Source: Strix aluco (Eukaryota > Chordata > Aves > Strigiformes > Strigidae). Taken from it: a DNA stretch of 64,000 bases. The notes beneath the pieces are model-generated. The model saw only the letters and a list, made by a program, of their open reading frames with translations. It made no database searches and was not told where the DNA came from. The position numbers and the translations under genes are program-made. Shown piece by piece: positions 50,001-63,579 of the stretch (positions are counted from its first letter, which is position 1; each line of letters begins with the position of its first letter). The stretch lies in NCBI RefSeq assembly GCF_031877795.1, contig NC_133931.1:21773264-21837263 (forward strand), written 5' to 3'.

Positions 50001-53000
50001 ACAGGAATTTTGTTGTTGACTTTGATGAAATATGGATCTGAGACAGACATCTCCAGGGTGGGCTCCTCAAGTTTAAACAATAAATTGTTTTTAAAAAGGA
50101 AGTACAATTCCTGGGTTGGTTTTCTGTGTTCTCAGCTTGTACTGAAATTACAGAGGCTAACTTGGAAGTTCCAGTTCCTTCCTTTATGCAACATCTTTTC
50201 TACAAGCTAGGTTTCAAAATAAGGTGCAAGTTAAATAATAGTCAGTTCAACTGAAGCTTAACAGCAGAACCAGAAGACAGCTAGAGAAAGAAGTATAGGT
50301 AGAAATAATGGCATTCAGCTTAATTTCAGCTGCTTTAGAGATAATATATAATAATAAAAATAAACCTGCACAAATCTGCTCACCAAGGTAACAATTATCT
50401 TTGTTGTTTACCAACATACCTGCACAAATCTGGTTTGGATGCCATGATCATTTCCTCTTCCTCTGAGTGCAAAGGAAAAGAGATGAAAGTGAGAAGGGAT
50501 GGGTATATTTAGGCCACAGAACCCCTCTCTGATATTCCTTTATGAAGCCACCAGTCTCCTCTCATACTGAAGGATATCTTTTAGTATAACATCCAGACCT
50601 GAAAGATTCACAGTGATGCCGAAAGCACCATGCCTGCAGATTAGCTGCATCATTAATTGATAACTTTCCAGTGTTTAAGAAAAAAAGGGTGACATTTTGA
50701 CAATGGACTTGCTAAGCCTTTTCTGTTGGGCTGGAGACCTGCCTATTAGGAGAAGTTTTGTTCCTGAGTAGATCAGCTCTGAATATTTGGAAGGGAAGCC
50801 CAGGAGTTATTGGTAGCATATAGGAAGAACTTTAGGAAATACAGATAGTGTATTTCCCTCAGTGGGTTCTGGCTTGCTTTCTTCCAGTATCTATTCTGGT
50901 GCATGCCTCTGGAGCAGCCTCAGGAGACACGGCTCCTCCTCTAACTGTGCTCTATGCTAGGGTATGGTGGTGTCACCTCCTTGGACTTGACTGGCCTCTT
51001 GGTGTCCATAGGACTCACAAAGAAACCTTTCTTACATGTTCATGGTTTTCTCAACCAATGTCATATATGATGTTTTAGGGTAGGGTCTGTGTTACAAAAC
51101 TAATATCAGGCTCAACTTGCCTGTGTAGTCTTGATTTCTGCAGTCCTTACACAAGCCAGATCCCCTTTAGCACAGCACCATAAGACAGCCCTGTGTGCTC
51201 CTAGCACCAAGTCTGCCAGTTTGGCCAGTATCAGCACCTTTCCCAGCCACAGGTCTCACTGGCATTACTGGGAAAAGAGGATAAACCCAGGCCCAGCTGA
51301 TGTGTATGCTGTGTGCAAGTAATCAGGCCGCACATCTTTGTACCTTGTTGCGAGTCTCTTCTGGACCCGTTTTTCTAGTGTTAGGACATTTCCTCCAGAT
51401 GCAGGACACAGACTGCTGCTGAGAATTGCAAGTGGGCAACAGTGTCAGGAGACTTGGGCTGAAGTGACATGCTTTTCTTCTCTATTTCTCTAGGTGGGGT
51501 AACAACTTAGGTGTTTTGGCTCATTTTCAAGTGTCCTGCATGTGTATTGCATACAGACCTTGAGTGCCTCGTTCAGAAGTGGAAGCCTATCAGGCAGTAG
51601 ATTCAAAATAAAATCAGGTTAGAAACTTCATTAAGATACCCTAGAGATGTCAGACAGTATCATGGCTTTACTTCTATCTTACATTTTTGTCTGAAGTGCT
51701 TTCCTTCTGATAGCTTTCTTTCTCAAGCACATAGCGTGTCACTTTGGAAAAGGGAAAGGGGTTTCTGTACAGGGGACTGAATAATAACTGTGAGTGAGAC
51801 AAAAATTCAGTAGCAGGTTTTCCTGCTGAACATCATTCTCTCCAACTGCAGTGAACATGCATCAGAGGGATAAAATTGGATGATTTTAGGACTAAAATAA
51901 TAGTTGATAGTATAGGAAAGAAGAAATTGGAAGGTTTAGGGAGATTAAAATAAGCAGTATTCTTTCAGATAACAGATATAGGCTGCTTATGTGTGAAGAC
52001 TATGTCACTTGTAGAAAACATGGTGGAGACAAGGGGTTTAGTCTGCAGGAGAGGAAAAAAAAAGGACTTGAAGCCTATTGCTGTGTTGTGAATAATGTGG
52101 CCTGTGGGAGGTGGACAGTTTCTACTCAGGGATGTTGATGTGTATTTTGAATAAATAGCAGCTGAATAGCAGCTGTTTAAATCCAAAATATAGAGAGGTT
52201 CCTCAGATCCTGGATCAGAACCTAGGCATGCCTAACCCATCAGCTCAATTTTATCACTCCCACATGTCCTTCTGTCTCTGCCTTGGCTACCCAGCCATGT
52301 AGTTTCACAGAGGCTGGGAAAGTCCCTTTTCCATCATATGCCTCAGAGCTGGTTCCTGGGGGCCTTTCCTGCTTGGCAAGAGATTTGGGTAGGAAGAGGA
52401 AAATCAATCTCACTCTCCAACATCCGGGGCTCATGCTGTAGGTAAAAGACTGAGGAATACACCTGCCTCAGCAAGCTTTTAAAAAACAGCCTGAGGCAGA
52501 ATTAGTTACCAGAGAGAAGAAAGGCTTCAGCCATCTGTCTTTGGGAGAGGGCTCTCAGCACCCCAGAAACAAGTCCTGAACCCCTATAATTTCAGACATA
52601 TCCAGAGATGACTTTACCATATCTGCTGGTTTAGCACAAGGCATCTCTTGCCCTGCAGCCACTGAGGTTATTTCAGCTGCCATCCTGCAGTACTCAATAT
52701 GTGTCTCCAGCGGCCTCAGACTGGATGCCACAGCAGTGCCTCTTCTGTGCTGGAGCCACGTAGGAGGCTTCAGTCAAAAGCCCATTTGAGTCAATAGCAA
52801 GACTCAATTAATGGGATTCAGTGGGCTAGATGTACATCTGAGCTATTCCCTTTATAGTCAGTGATGCGAATAGGTACAGCTAAACTATGCTGCATTTCCA
52901 TCTTAAAGGAGACATCTAAAACGTCAGATAAATTTGTTTCTAAAAGTACCATTTCCACTGTCTGTACAGGGAGGCCAGAATGAACCACTCAGATACACAC

Positions 53001-56000
53001 ATCCACCTGGCAGACCTCTGAAATTAGGTGAGATGAGTCCTATCTCTAGAAACTTGCCAGATGCAAAGCACCCTCAAGTGAACTGTAGTACCTAGGTGAA
53101 GGCACTGTAAAACACAGTGCAAGGAGCTAGGGGAGGTGGTAAATTTAATGTTGTGATACATGTAGCATGCTTAACCCCAGATTAGGCATTTATGCAACTC
53201 ATGCAGCAGGAAATAGAGCTTGGTGCCAGGGCAGGAGAGCCCAATCTCTAATGGGGATCAATGGCCAGTGTCATTAGATGCTAAAGCTGGAACAGTCCCT
53301 TCTTACAGCAACACCCATCAGAGGGAGATAACGTGCCTCTTTTATGCGGACACCAATGAGTAGTTTACTTACCTGCCCTGGGTAGTCCCAGTGTGCTGGG
53401 GGAGTGGAGTGCTTGGCAGAGGGCACTTCTCAGACACTGCACTGAAAGGGTTTGCTGGGTATAACATAATTCAGTGCTGACTGGAGCAATAATTAGAGGG
53501 CAGGTCTTGTCTCACAGCTCATGGCACCTCCATATCACTCAAGAGCATGGGAGGAGTCCTTCCAGCTACTTCTCACCATCATTTCACTAGTCATTATTGG
53601 CACCTGCATTTTCATTTTTAGTGAGACAGCTAAACACTTCTAAAAAACCCAGCCCTGGCTACATGCTGATCACCATCTAACTCAACCGTGCCTATCATCC
53701 CTGAAGACCTCGAGGGATTTGTGTGGTTTGACATTCCCAGTAAGCGGTTCCTATGAGGCTGACTTGAGCTCCTCTCCCAACAAAAGAAAGTTCCAGTGAA
53801 GGCTCAGTGGGAGATGACTGCATCGCAGCTTCTTTCAGCTTCTTCTCCCCCTGCGGATCTTTGGGTAATCGTTCTTCTTAAAACAAATTCATTTTTGTTC
53901 ACTTCCAGGGGAGATGATGTATGGGATTTGACGTCATTTGACAATAGCCCATTGTGGAGCCTTGCAAGGCAGGCATTTATTCCTTAACTTTCCTTTTCTG
54001 CATGAATTGTGAGCTGTTTCCTTCCAATTTGCCATTTCTTCTTGGTCTTTACCCAAGACAACAATTTTTTTTTTTTTTTTCAGAGAAAAATTTGTCTTGA
54101 ACAGCTAAAGCTGTATTAACAGTTAGGACCTGAATACATGTGTTCAGTAAATAGTAGGATAAAAAAGTCCTACACCACATTTGGGTGTAAGGGAACTTGA
54201 GAAAGAAAGATTGTGTCAATTGGAGACTCATAAACGTGATCTTTACACCATCTCATTTCACTGTTATTTGACACCCTTAAAGATGTTGAAGTAAGGCAGG
54301 GACACTGAGACGATGCTATCACAGGGCACTAGCAGCCAGGTGGCACCTTGCTTGTCTGCAAGTGAAACTCAAGTAGCTGTTTGAGAGCAGAAATACAACC
54401 AATCCTCATTCCATCGTCTGTCACTGAGGCCAAGGTCAACCACAGTGTTCATCTGAGGTCCTGAGGTTTGCATGAGAGGATGGAGAAGTGGGTACATTTT
54501 TCCCTTCCCCACATTTTTGCCTTCACAACATTCAAATTCGTTGTCATTCAGGTCTCAGGAGAGAGACTTTCTCTGATGTTTTTTGGGGCAGAAAGTACTG
54601 AATGGAGTAAGCACTGGTTATTCTTTTATGTGTTATCCAGAGGGTGGCATTGTCGTTTCGGGAGCTATTTGCATGGCCTACTGTGGAAGCTGAACTGCCT
54701 TAGGCATCCTATGCAGCTGATAGTGAAAGGTGCTCAAAATGGCTTTCCAGAGGATCCTAAATTAGAATTACCCTGGAGGGCCTGCTGTCTCTTTCCACTG
54801 AGTACAATTAAATAGGCTCTTAATTTTGGCCCTCTGAGTTTCACCTAAATTAGATGTCTGAAGACAGCCTGAGTATCCATTCTCAGGCTGTAAGTGTGGC
54901 TTGCTGAACTGCATTGACACCCAGCTGTCACAATTAAATTTGTTAATCAACACTGGTTAGAAAAGCAAGGCTGCTGAAGAAGGGAGGGAGAAAACTATAT
55001 ACCAGATTATTCTGAATCTGCTGCCTAAGGCATCTGCTCACATTTTAAGTATAAACCAGATACATATTAGATGTGAAAAGGTCACAGGGAGGCAGCTCTG
55101 TCCTGCTCTCCATTTACAGATCATTCTTAAAGAAAACAAGGAAGTAAAAACTGTGCCTAAACAGGTGAAGAAAACAATTACTATATAAAGATAAATTCTT
55201 AGTTACCCAAGGGTGTAAGAAAACTAGCCCTACAGCTGTACAGATACTGTAATCTTTACTGATACCTCAGCATGCTAATTGAAAACAAGAAATCCTGGGT
55301 TAGAAATTAGCATAGTTCACAGAACTCTGAAATGGGAATTCTTAGGTTCTTTTTTCTTTTTCATCTTACTGAAACTTTCAGAGTCGAGAGCTGTGTCAAC
55401 AGGGTTTTTCTGGTTTAAGGTTCTTTAAGGTGCTGGCAGGAACATGTCACCTCTGTGTCTCCACTCAGCATTTCCTTGTGTAGCACCTGACTCATGTGTT
55501 TAGGGGACACATTAGGAATGCAGGTGGTTTTAACTGTTTCAGTAGTCTGGTTCCCTTTATGTGACCAAAACACTTCCTGGCTCACTCTGAGATCTACTCT
55601 TCTTAGTACTCACTTTGTTTCAATGGCCAAAGTGCATCAGGATATATAAAAAATGTCTTTTCTCCAACTTGTATCTTTGCCAGTGAGGAATAAAGTTATC
55701 TGTTAGTGAAGTGCCATATTACCCCAGGGCTGTTCCTAGAGAGCCAGAGCTGTTGCCTTCCAGGCAGTTGGGCTTGTACAGCCGAAACACAGTGAAGGAC
55801 AGGACTCATTTGTTCATGCATGCGGCTGTGTAAATACGTGCACTGACGCCTCAGACATGTGGCGGGTGGTAGCTAAGGCTTCTGAAAGTCCCAGTTAGCA
55901 GATCTGAGAGTAAGCAGGTCTGGAGTTCAGACTCCAAAACAGAAAATCACTGCTTGGAAGTTGGTATGGAATCAGAATATGGGCTGAGAAACTGTTAAAT

Positions 56001-56572
56001 AAGAAAAACCTTTGTGTCATTTCCAGTGTGTGGTAAACTGTAAGAAGGTACTTGAAATGTCCCCAAGCTTCTTAACTGAGTTGCTTCCCATGCAGCAGTA
56101 CTCTCAGTGTGCTGGTGCCTGATATAAATGACTCTTCCTCATCTTCAGGGAGCTGTCTGCCACTATTCAGGAATGCTGCAGCTAAAGTGCTAATTAGCCA
56201 GAAACAAAACAAGGGATCAATAAAATATTTGCCCATTGTTACTTTGATAATTTCACATTCCTAATTCATTCCTCAGTCTTCCCTAAATCTGCTTTTCATT
56301 CTCATCATTGGCATTCATACTAGTTTGACATGCACTGGCAAGTGTAATACTGGCCTTTTCTTCATGTGTCAGATGCACTATTCACACAGCAGGAGCCACT
56401 GCTTGAGTTTTGGCCTAGTAAGCATTGGTATTTTGCTTTGTTTTCATTTCAGTGAGTGGTGTCACCTTGCTATAAATATCATCTTTAAAATACTGATCAT
56501 TCCCTTATCAAAACTGCAGCTAGACAGAAGGACTTTGACTAACACTAGCCCTGCTAACAGCAGTCCAGAAAA
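47100..56572. other. Intergenic, nothing recognised
   Basis: Largest repeat-poor interval. A small CpG-containing patch (CCCCGCGCGTGC at 48966-48977 and CGGCGAG near 49001) stands out in otherwise CpG-poor DNA. No exon was supported. Confidence 0.55.
54065..54080. repeat. Poly(T) tract, 16 bases
   Basis: T run in unique intergenic DNA. Confidence 0.8.
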
Positions 56573-57035
56573 ATCACAGAATCATAGAATATCTTGAGTT
56601 GGAAGGGACCTATAAGGATTACAAGTCCAGCACCCTGCTCCTCACAGGACCACCTAAAACTAAATCATATGACTAAGAGCATTGTCCAGATGCTCCTTGA
56701 ACTCTGACAGGGTTGGTGCCATGATCACTTCCCTGGGGAGCCTGTTCCAATGACCGACCACCTCTCAGTGAAGAACCTTTTCCTAATCTTTTCCAATCTG
56801 AACTTCCTCTGATGCAGAGTCATTCCATTTCCTCGTGTCCTGTCACTGGTCACCAGAGAGGAGATCAGTACCTCCCCCTCCGCTGTCCCCTGAGGAAGTT
56901 GTAGACTGCAATGGGGCCACCCCTCAGCCTTCTCTTCTCCAAGCTGAACAAGCCAAGCAACCTCAGCCACTCCTGCTAAGTCTTGCCCTTGAAATAGTCT
57001 ACCAGTGCCAAACTCGCACCCACCTCATCAATGTT
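56573..57035 (-). mobile_element. CR1 LINE, 3' part, 5'-truncated
   Basis: ATCACAGAATCATAGAATAT, TTGAGTTGGAAGGGACCTAT, TTCCCTGGGGAGCCTGTTCC, CCTCGTGTCCTGTCACTGG and CCTCAGCCTTCTCTTCTCCA are diagnostic CR1 3' sequence in reverse. It is a different lineage from copies A and B, judging by its 3' UTR wording. Confidence 0.92.
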
Positions 57036-60000
57036 TCCTAAACTTATATGTCCATAAAGCTAATGACATCCAGTGCCACTAACCCGTTCTGTCTTCATGA
57101 CAAGACAACTTCAGCAATACATACATTTTGGATGGCACTTAATAAGCTGTTCTTGGTTTCAGGAACAGTCAGAGGACAAGCATTTATGACAAACTTTTTC
57201 TCAGGCCTGTGTCATGCACTTTCTGCAGATCTAGGATGCTCTTTTCTTTCTGCGTGACTTCATGTCAAATATATTTTGGGGCATCAATGCCCTATGGTTT
57301 AATTAGTATGGCTGCTTCTTTGTCTCCCTGGAGTTGGGCTGAGGAGTGACCTGACAGGGCAGTGTGTCAGATCTGGGAAATTAATTCCCAGCCATTTCCT
57401 CCCTCATCAGTCATCGGCTGCCTGCTGCCCTCAGACCTGATAATTATACAGGCAGTTCAGATAGGACTTGCTAATGAAGGACCATGGAGTCTTTGTTCTT
57501 ATTCCTGGCTGCTGAGGCTGGGTCTGCTTCTCCTAAGCTCAGCTGCTGTGAAGTTAGACATTCAACCCAAGCCAGTTATCACTTTCTACCTGTGCTCAGC
57601 AGGGAGAGAGGGAGAGAACCTGATCTTCCCAGAGTGACTCATCCCATCCTAAACAAGACATCTAAAATAAGCAGGTATTAAGCCAACAATTCCAGAAGTT
57701 AATTTATCTTTGGTATTAGTAGCATATAGCTTTATTTTTTGCCAGGTAAAGCTAGTTCCCATTAACCTTTCCTAAATGCGCCATTCTTGCCTGGGAAAAT
57801 GTGCATCTTCTTTCTCACATAGCAGCTTGCTCCTTCTAAAGACTCACGGTAAATATTTACCAAGGAAGGGACAGAGAGGATAGTCACAGTTGGAAGATTG
57901 TTATGAGATCTAGAGCTCTGTGTCTCCTCTTTGCATCTTGGGTGACAGGGAGGTGAGAATTGCACAGAGACATGAGCTAAGGAAACAAATACAAAATGCT
58001 CTGGACTCCCCACAGCATTACCTAACTTTGTGAGGAAGCTGTGAAATTTAATGCTTTGTTAAGTTTTATGTCATATTAAAGGATTGGTATTTAACTTTCC
58101 ATATAGAAACACTTAAATTTTAAGTAGTTATACAGTTGTGAACAGCTATTTGATAGTAGCAGGAGGCTATGAGAATGCAATGATGTGCTGGTTAGCACAT
58201 GCTGGCCCCATGCTCACCCTCATCATGGCAAGAGCATCTCACAACTTAAGCCTTGAAGATCTGCAGTAAAGACACGGAAGCAGAAAAGCCCCACAGTTAG
58301 GGTGACATAGCGTTTTACTGCATTCTTTATTGGCACAAACACTTCCCAGAATAAGAGCATGAATCAACCGTCTGAGCCAAAGTTTAGTAGTCCTGAGTAA
58401 AGCAGGACTGTTAAGATTAAAATTATCTACAATTTTGTTTTGTTTGAAATTAGTGGAGGTAGGTAAGAAGGTGTTGGTGAGGGGAAACAGCAAGCAATCC
58501 TGAGAAACTGTCTCAAGGAAGAAAAAGTAGAAAAGTAGTATATTGTGGCTTTTTTTTTTGCCCACCTTCTCAAGTATTTACTGAGTGTAATTTTGTTTAT
58601 TTCTAAAGAGTGCCAAAGGCAGACGAGCTCTCGTGTGTTCAGCTGTGGGAGGAGGTGGGTTTGCTGCCCTGCTGCCCACCCCACCACAGGGAGGAGATGC
58701 GCTCCAGGGCATGGGGCAGCCTCACGCACCATCACAGCCAGATCCAAACCAGGTACCTGTCTGCCCTGTCACCCTTGCAACAACAGTGTCAACATTAGAG
58801 AGGAGAAGAGGGACCTGCTGGGATGTTAGTGGTTTAACATGCCAGAAATCTGCGTCTCTTCCCCCAGCACCCCACTTTCAGACACAACAAATGGAGTTTC
58901 CTTCCTCACAGTTCCCACCAGTGCTCTGCCCAAAATCCACTTGCTTGCTTTCTTGGTGGTTTATTTTCATGACAGTACCACAGTGCTTTTCTTTTGCCTC
59001 GTATCTAGAATCAAATACATACATTTTGCTGTTCAAACTGGCAGCCAGCCTCCCAGTCTTCAGTAAATTTCCAAGGCACAGGTACTCAACTTGGTGGCAG
59101 CGCTTGTGATTTGCCCAATCACCACCACCTGTGTTGATGTTGCTTCTGAGGAGTCAGGTAGAGAGAAGCCTCCACTCCCACCATGTCCATCCTTACCTCC
59201 ACCCTCACCCCCTCACATAGCTGTAGGTGTGTGGTACCACTGCCTGCTCTCTGCTCCAGAGGCTGCATGAGCCCCAGCAGCCAGGACTGCCAGCTGGGTA
59301 CTCTGTCCTCATTCGTGCCCTGCTCATAAAAAAAAGTCAGCTAATATTAGGTGGCATCTAGGGATAGGGTGGAAGCTTACAAACTTGTTCTTTTTACAGT
59401 CCAACCTGTTTAATATTATAGTCCAGCAGCTAAAAATCTAAGGCTACAGCTTTCCTAGTGAATTAATCAGTGGCAGGGACCACCAATGGCATTGCTCTGG
59501 GGAGGCCAGGCAGTGCCCTCCTGACACACCTAGGAACAGGACAGGACTTCGATCCACAACCATCCCCAACAGCCACCTCGAGTGTGGCCACCCTGTTTCA
59601 AATGCTGGAAGTCTAATGGGATGGCACGGCTGCTGCACACCAGCTGACGGTAGCACTTCAGATTCCGGCACATTTAGTGTGCTGGTTATATTGGAGTTGG
59701 AGCACGTCCTCGCAGCCAGGGTTGGCAGTTTAGAGCCAGCTCCAGCCCCAGAGCCGTGCGCCTGCTCCAGCATGTGAAAGCCAGAGCGTGGCCGGAGCAC
59801 AGAGCCTGACGCCTGGCTGGGGCACAGGCAGACCCAGCCTCCCACTGCTCCCCCGGCCTGTGTGCACACACAGTCCAAAAACCTCTGGCAGTGAACATGT
59901 TATCTTAAAAATGGCATTTCATCTGCAGCACTGTTACAAGAAGAAAAGCTTGCTTGTTCTTCAGCTGCATGAGCTGTTTGCCACAAACTCCACTGAAGGA

Positions 60001-60039
60001 TGCTGCTGACCATCTCAGAGAGAAGGAACAAAGTGCTGC
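57036..60039. other. Intergenic, GC-rich near its right end
   Basis: Overlapping frames at 58545-59109 and 59444-59898 sit in GC-rich, CpG-containing DNA and run on both strands. None shows a domain or sensible splice structure. It lies just past the inferred RIMS2 3' end. Confidence 0.5.
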
Positions 60040-62773
60040 ACGCAAGTTCTGTAAAGAAAATGTTTTATTTAAAGTTTTAAATACCATCACCAGAATGAGT
60101 TTGATTTACATTAGTTGGTGTTCATTACAGGCCTAATCTGCCCTTTTTTTTCCCCCCAACTGTAATTCCTTTTAACTTTTTAAAACATACTATGTACAAG
60201 ACAGCAGTGATCACTGGAATAGTGCTATTTACATGACTAAACCATAAGTAGAGTTGCAGACGTGTGAAAATTAAAAAAAATACATTAATTTTTTTAAAAT
60301 AAATACTGCATAATGACAAGTATGTACAAACCTTCCATGCGTCATGTCGTTGATTTTAAAATTTGAAATAATTTATATAGAACTATGTATACAAGAATGT
60401 GTGAGCACATCTCACAGTATCAGGAAAATGGTTATGTATTTTTGTTTAATATCCTAGGGGATATCGTAGACTGCATGTTAGTAGTATTTATTTGCTGCTG
60501 GTAGACAGGTGTCTAAATTATTTCAATAAATATAATTTTACCAGTCTGTCCATTAACTTAACAATAATCCATTATATAAACTCTGAAGACAAGACACAAT
60601 CTTGATTTATATGATATTGCACAAAGTAAAAGGCATTTTAAGTGATACTGTTATTACTTTTGCCCTCTTATGAGGCATGTACAATTTCTTAATGGGAAAC
60701 GTCAACAGATTTTCAAATAAAGTCAGAATAATTCTATGTGGGCCTTAAAGGTAAATGTAATGTATATTTCAAAAATTATTGCAAGGTTTCAACATTAAAC
60801 CTTAAATAGGTATTAAAGGCATATAAAGACCCAGAAAAAAAGGATATTTTGTTATTAAATGTTAGCCAGTTACATTCCCTTTAAATAATGTAATTTAATG
60901 AGAAGCTTGAACTTGCAGCACCACCCAACGGTAGTTACTGTCTGCTACAAATAACAGGTTTTTGAAGATCCATTGACTTGAGTGAGGGTTCTGGTAATGG
61001 TATCAAATAGCTGTCGGAGTGGTACTGATAAGCTTTCGTTAAGGCTATTTTACGAACCAAAGACATATTTTCCAGACTGATATTCCCTAATGATGTCTTC
61101 TGCAACACAAATGTAGTTTATGAAAATTGAACTTTACAGCAGAAGAACTGTACGAATTAGTAACCTTTGTTGCTTTTGTAATCTCAAAAATGTAGCAGTT
61201 AATTTGGTTTAGTGCAAATAAAAGTGTTTAAATTTATTTCCTAAAAATCGACCAGGTACTTATTTTTTTCCTCTTTCCAAAAACCTTCAAGAAATGATAG
61301 TTCAGCCTTTGAATGAAAGATGCTGGTGCTGAAAACAAATTTATTGAAGACATCTTACAATGGCCATATGATTCCAGTATTTTGCTGTAGAATTCAATTT
61401 GAATGTGAGAAAAAATGAAAATAAGTTACCATGCACTGTACAATAAATTGCAAAAAGTTCAAATATCTTCTTTATCAAATACATGCTGAATTACATTAAT
61501 GTACTCCCAAGCCATGTTGCAAAATTCTTTTCAACATGCTTGAAAAAAAGTTCTTAAACAATATTTTTCTCAAATAATTCAGAAATGCAGAACAGTCTGC
61601 AACCCTGAACCAAATATGGGGCATAAGAGAGTAATAAGTCAAAAGGTAGCCATTTTAGAATATGATGATCATCCTGGGAGGTAGAGGGGAAAAAGAGCAA
61701 AAGGAAGAAGGGAGACTGGGAGGAGACATAGAGAAAGGAGGAGGTAAAAGAAGTGTACAATTTGCACATTATGTTGAACTTTACAAGGCTTGTACCTTTT
61801 ACATTTAAATAAATTTAATATATTACACTTATTTCTTGTCACATAAACAGAATTTTAAATATTTGCTAGAAATTATTTTTTATTTTTAATATACGTCTGC
61901 AAAAAATACAGACCATGACTGGTTTAAAGAATGATAAACGTGGTGTGTCTTTGTATCACCCTGTTGCATTCTCTTCCCTTTAAAACCATGCACTAGTGAA
62001 ATTTATTTTTAAAAATAATATAAATTGTTGAAAATGGCTGATTTATTCTTTTTTTTTTTTTGCAAGTTGCAGCCCCAAGAAAATAATTTAAGTGTTCAGC
62101 TAAATCTGTGTCCATGCAAAAAAGTTTCTTTAATTTCATACAGTACAGTATATCCACAGAATTTTATTTTTCAGAGAGTCCATCACATCCTGGGTTTCAC
62201 TGTATCTATAGCTGGAGGTATAAAGCCCGCCACTTTTAAGTCTTGAACCTTTTCAGTATGAAGAGTTTTCGGATCTCAAGCAACTGTTTCAAATGACAGT
62301 TGACTTTTCCAGCATCCTTACATTCTCCTTTTCTTTCAACGTCTGCTAATCCACTGACTTGTAACATGGCTTCATGGGGGAAGGTAACTCCATTTCTGTG
62401 GCATAACCAAGCGTTAGGAGGGAAGGGCAGATAAAGAAAGAAACGGGAGCAACAAAACAGATATGCCATTGAAAAGGACTTTTGTTGCATGAAACAGATT
62501 GATTCTTTTAGTTTAGTCCATGGCTTCAGATTGGACCAAAACTGAGTGTCCCTGAACTCCAAACCTATCAGTTCTTCATGACTTCAGTCCTTCACCTGAG
62601 GGCCTTCCATAGGGCACAATGTGTGCAACTTCCTTGAGAACACAGGATCGCGTTGCAGCCCTAGAAACAGGCTCAGAAGACACAACATTAAGCATGCAGT
62701 GTTACCAGGGTTTGCGACCTGTAAATTTATTTTTTTTGTAACGCTGGTTGCTATGACAACAGTTTCACAGCTG
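60040..62773 (-). other. RIMS2: Probable RIMS2 3' UTR
   Basis: About 2.7 kb downstream of the RIMS2 stop without a plausible coding frame. It is strikingly AT-rich, and the composition changes near 60.0 kb to GC-richer intergenic DNA. Several minus-strand AATAAA hexamers (TTTATT on the plus strand) occur, for example near 62163, 62042, 61338 and 60487. The most distal one before the shift is at 60064-60069, so alternative poly(A) sites are likely. The end point is inferred from composition and the hexamer, not from transcripts. Confidence 0.6.
60064..60069 (-). promoter_or_regulatory. Candidate distal RIMS2 poly(A) signal AATAAA
   Basis: TTTATT on the plus strand reads AATAAA on the minus strand. 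It is the last such hexamer before the AT-rich tract gives way to GC-richer DNA. Confidence 0.45.
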
Positions 62774-62992
62774 CTATGAGCGAGCATACGAAGGTCCTGT
62801 TGAACTTTCAAGAGATGATTGGGAAGCTCTTCTAGTGAGAGGAGCTAAAGTTGGGTCTACTAGGGAAGAAGGAGGGAAGAGTTTGAACCACCCAATCACC
62901 ATGTTGGACAGGTCCAGTTCATCTAAAAGTATCTGTGCCACTCCCATAAAGGATTTGTGATCCATACGTCCATAGTCTCCCCAAACAATTAT
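62774..62992 (-). CDS. RIMS2: RIMS2 last coding exon
   Basis: 219-bp coding part of the terminal exon. The acceptor is TTTCCTTTGCTAACAG (ending at 62993). Translation starts IIVWGDYGRMDHK, runs through AQILLDELDLSNMVIGWFK and ends SYARS with TAG at 62774-62776. The first nine residues lie before the first methionine and would be missed by a Met-initiated ORF scan. Confidence 0.96.
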   Translation of the reverse strand: MIVWGDYGRMDHKSFMGVAQILLDELDLSNMVIGWFKLFPPSSLVDPTLAPLTRRASQSSLESSTGPSYARS

Positions 62993-63579
62993 CTGTTAGC
63001 AAAGGAAACACAAGAAAATAGAAAAATTTCAGCAAAAATGATGAGCTTCAATCTGATTCATCAAATGTCTCTGCTTATTTAATTATAGTAAGGAATGAAA
63101 TATTTGACTGCTGACATAGTTAGTTCTGTGTATACTAGTCATGATGCAGTGACAGAAATGACTTGGGCAGTAACAGAGCAGTTTAGTATCCACGATACTG
63201 TAGAAAGCCCAGTGAGAGAAGGAGCCCATACATACAGTAGAAGCAAAATAATTTACAACTAACTTTTGCTCAGCACTTTCTACTTGCATCAACAGTTACT
63301 ACTGTAGTATTTATTTGCTCAACAAGTATTTGAAATAGCAGAATTTGCCAAATGAAGCATGAAAGGAGGTTTGAAAATCATTCAGTGAAAACTGTACAGG
63401 TGCCGTTTTCAGATTCAGAAGAATATTGATGCAAATTACCTGTAAAACTTTTCCTTGGGGACTTTCTTCAAACGATAGAAGTTGCTGATAAAGTGGTTCC
63501 AGCGTTTTTCTTGCTACCTTTGTTTTCTTTTTGGCTATGCAGACTCCATTTTCTAATAGATACACCTTTACGTATGGTG
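62774..63579 (-). CDS. RIMS2: RIMS2 C-terminal coding region (partial, two exons)
   Basis: RIMS2 is a presynaptic active-zone scaffold that binds RAB3, MUNC13, liprins and calcium channels to dock and prime vesicles (family knowledge). Two minus-strand exons (63440-63579 and 62774-62992) give the last 118 residues: the second half of the C2B domain (YVKVYLLENG, KKKTKVARKT, PLYQQLLSFEESP, IIVWGDYGRMDHKSFMG) and the tail (LFPPSSLVDPTLAPLTRRAS, SQSSLESS, ending SYARS). VARKT and the PPSSLVDPTLAP tail fit RIMS2 better than RIMS1, as I remember both. The rest of the gene lies beyond the right edge. RIM C2 domains lack the full calcium-binding aspartate set, so a structural role is expected. Confidence 0.96.
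62993..63439 (-). other. RIMS2: RIMS2 last intron
   Basis: 447-bp GT-AG intron splitting the C2B coding sequence in phase 0. No repeat or other gene was recognised. Confidence 0.9.
63440..63579 (-). CDS. RIMS2: RIMS2 penultimate coding exon
   Basis: 140-bp exon starting after TTTCTTTCTTCTAAG with two bases that complete a codon from the exon upstream (Ala expected, as in LPAPYVKV). It encodes PYVKVYLLENG through GKVLQ and ends at CAG|GTAATTTG (donor at 63438-63439), phase 0. The open frame reads 11 codons into the intron; that part is not protein. Confidence 0.95.

Noticed and set aside
58545-59898. Frames of 94-158 aa near the RIMS2 3' end
   Set aside because: Open on both strands in GC-rich sequence, with no recognisable domain; the orientation and phases do not combine into a gene.
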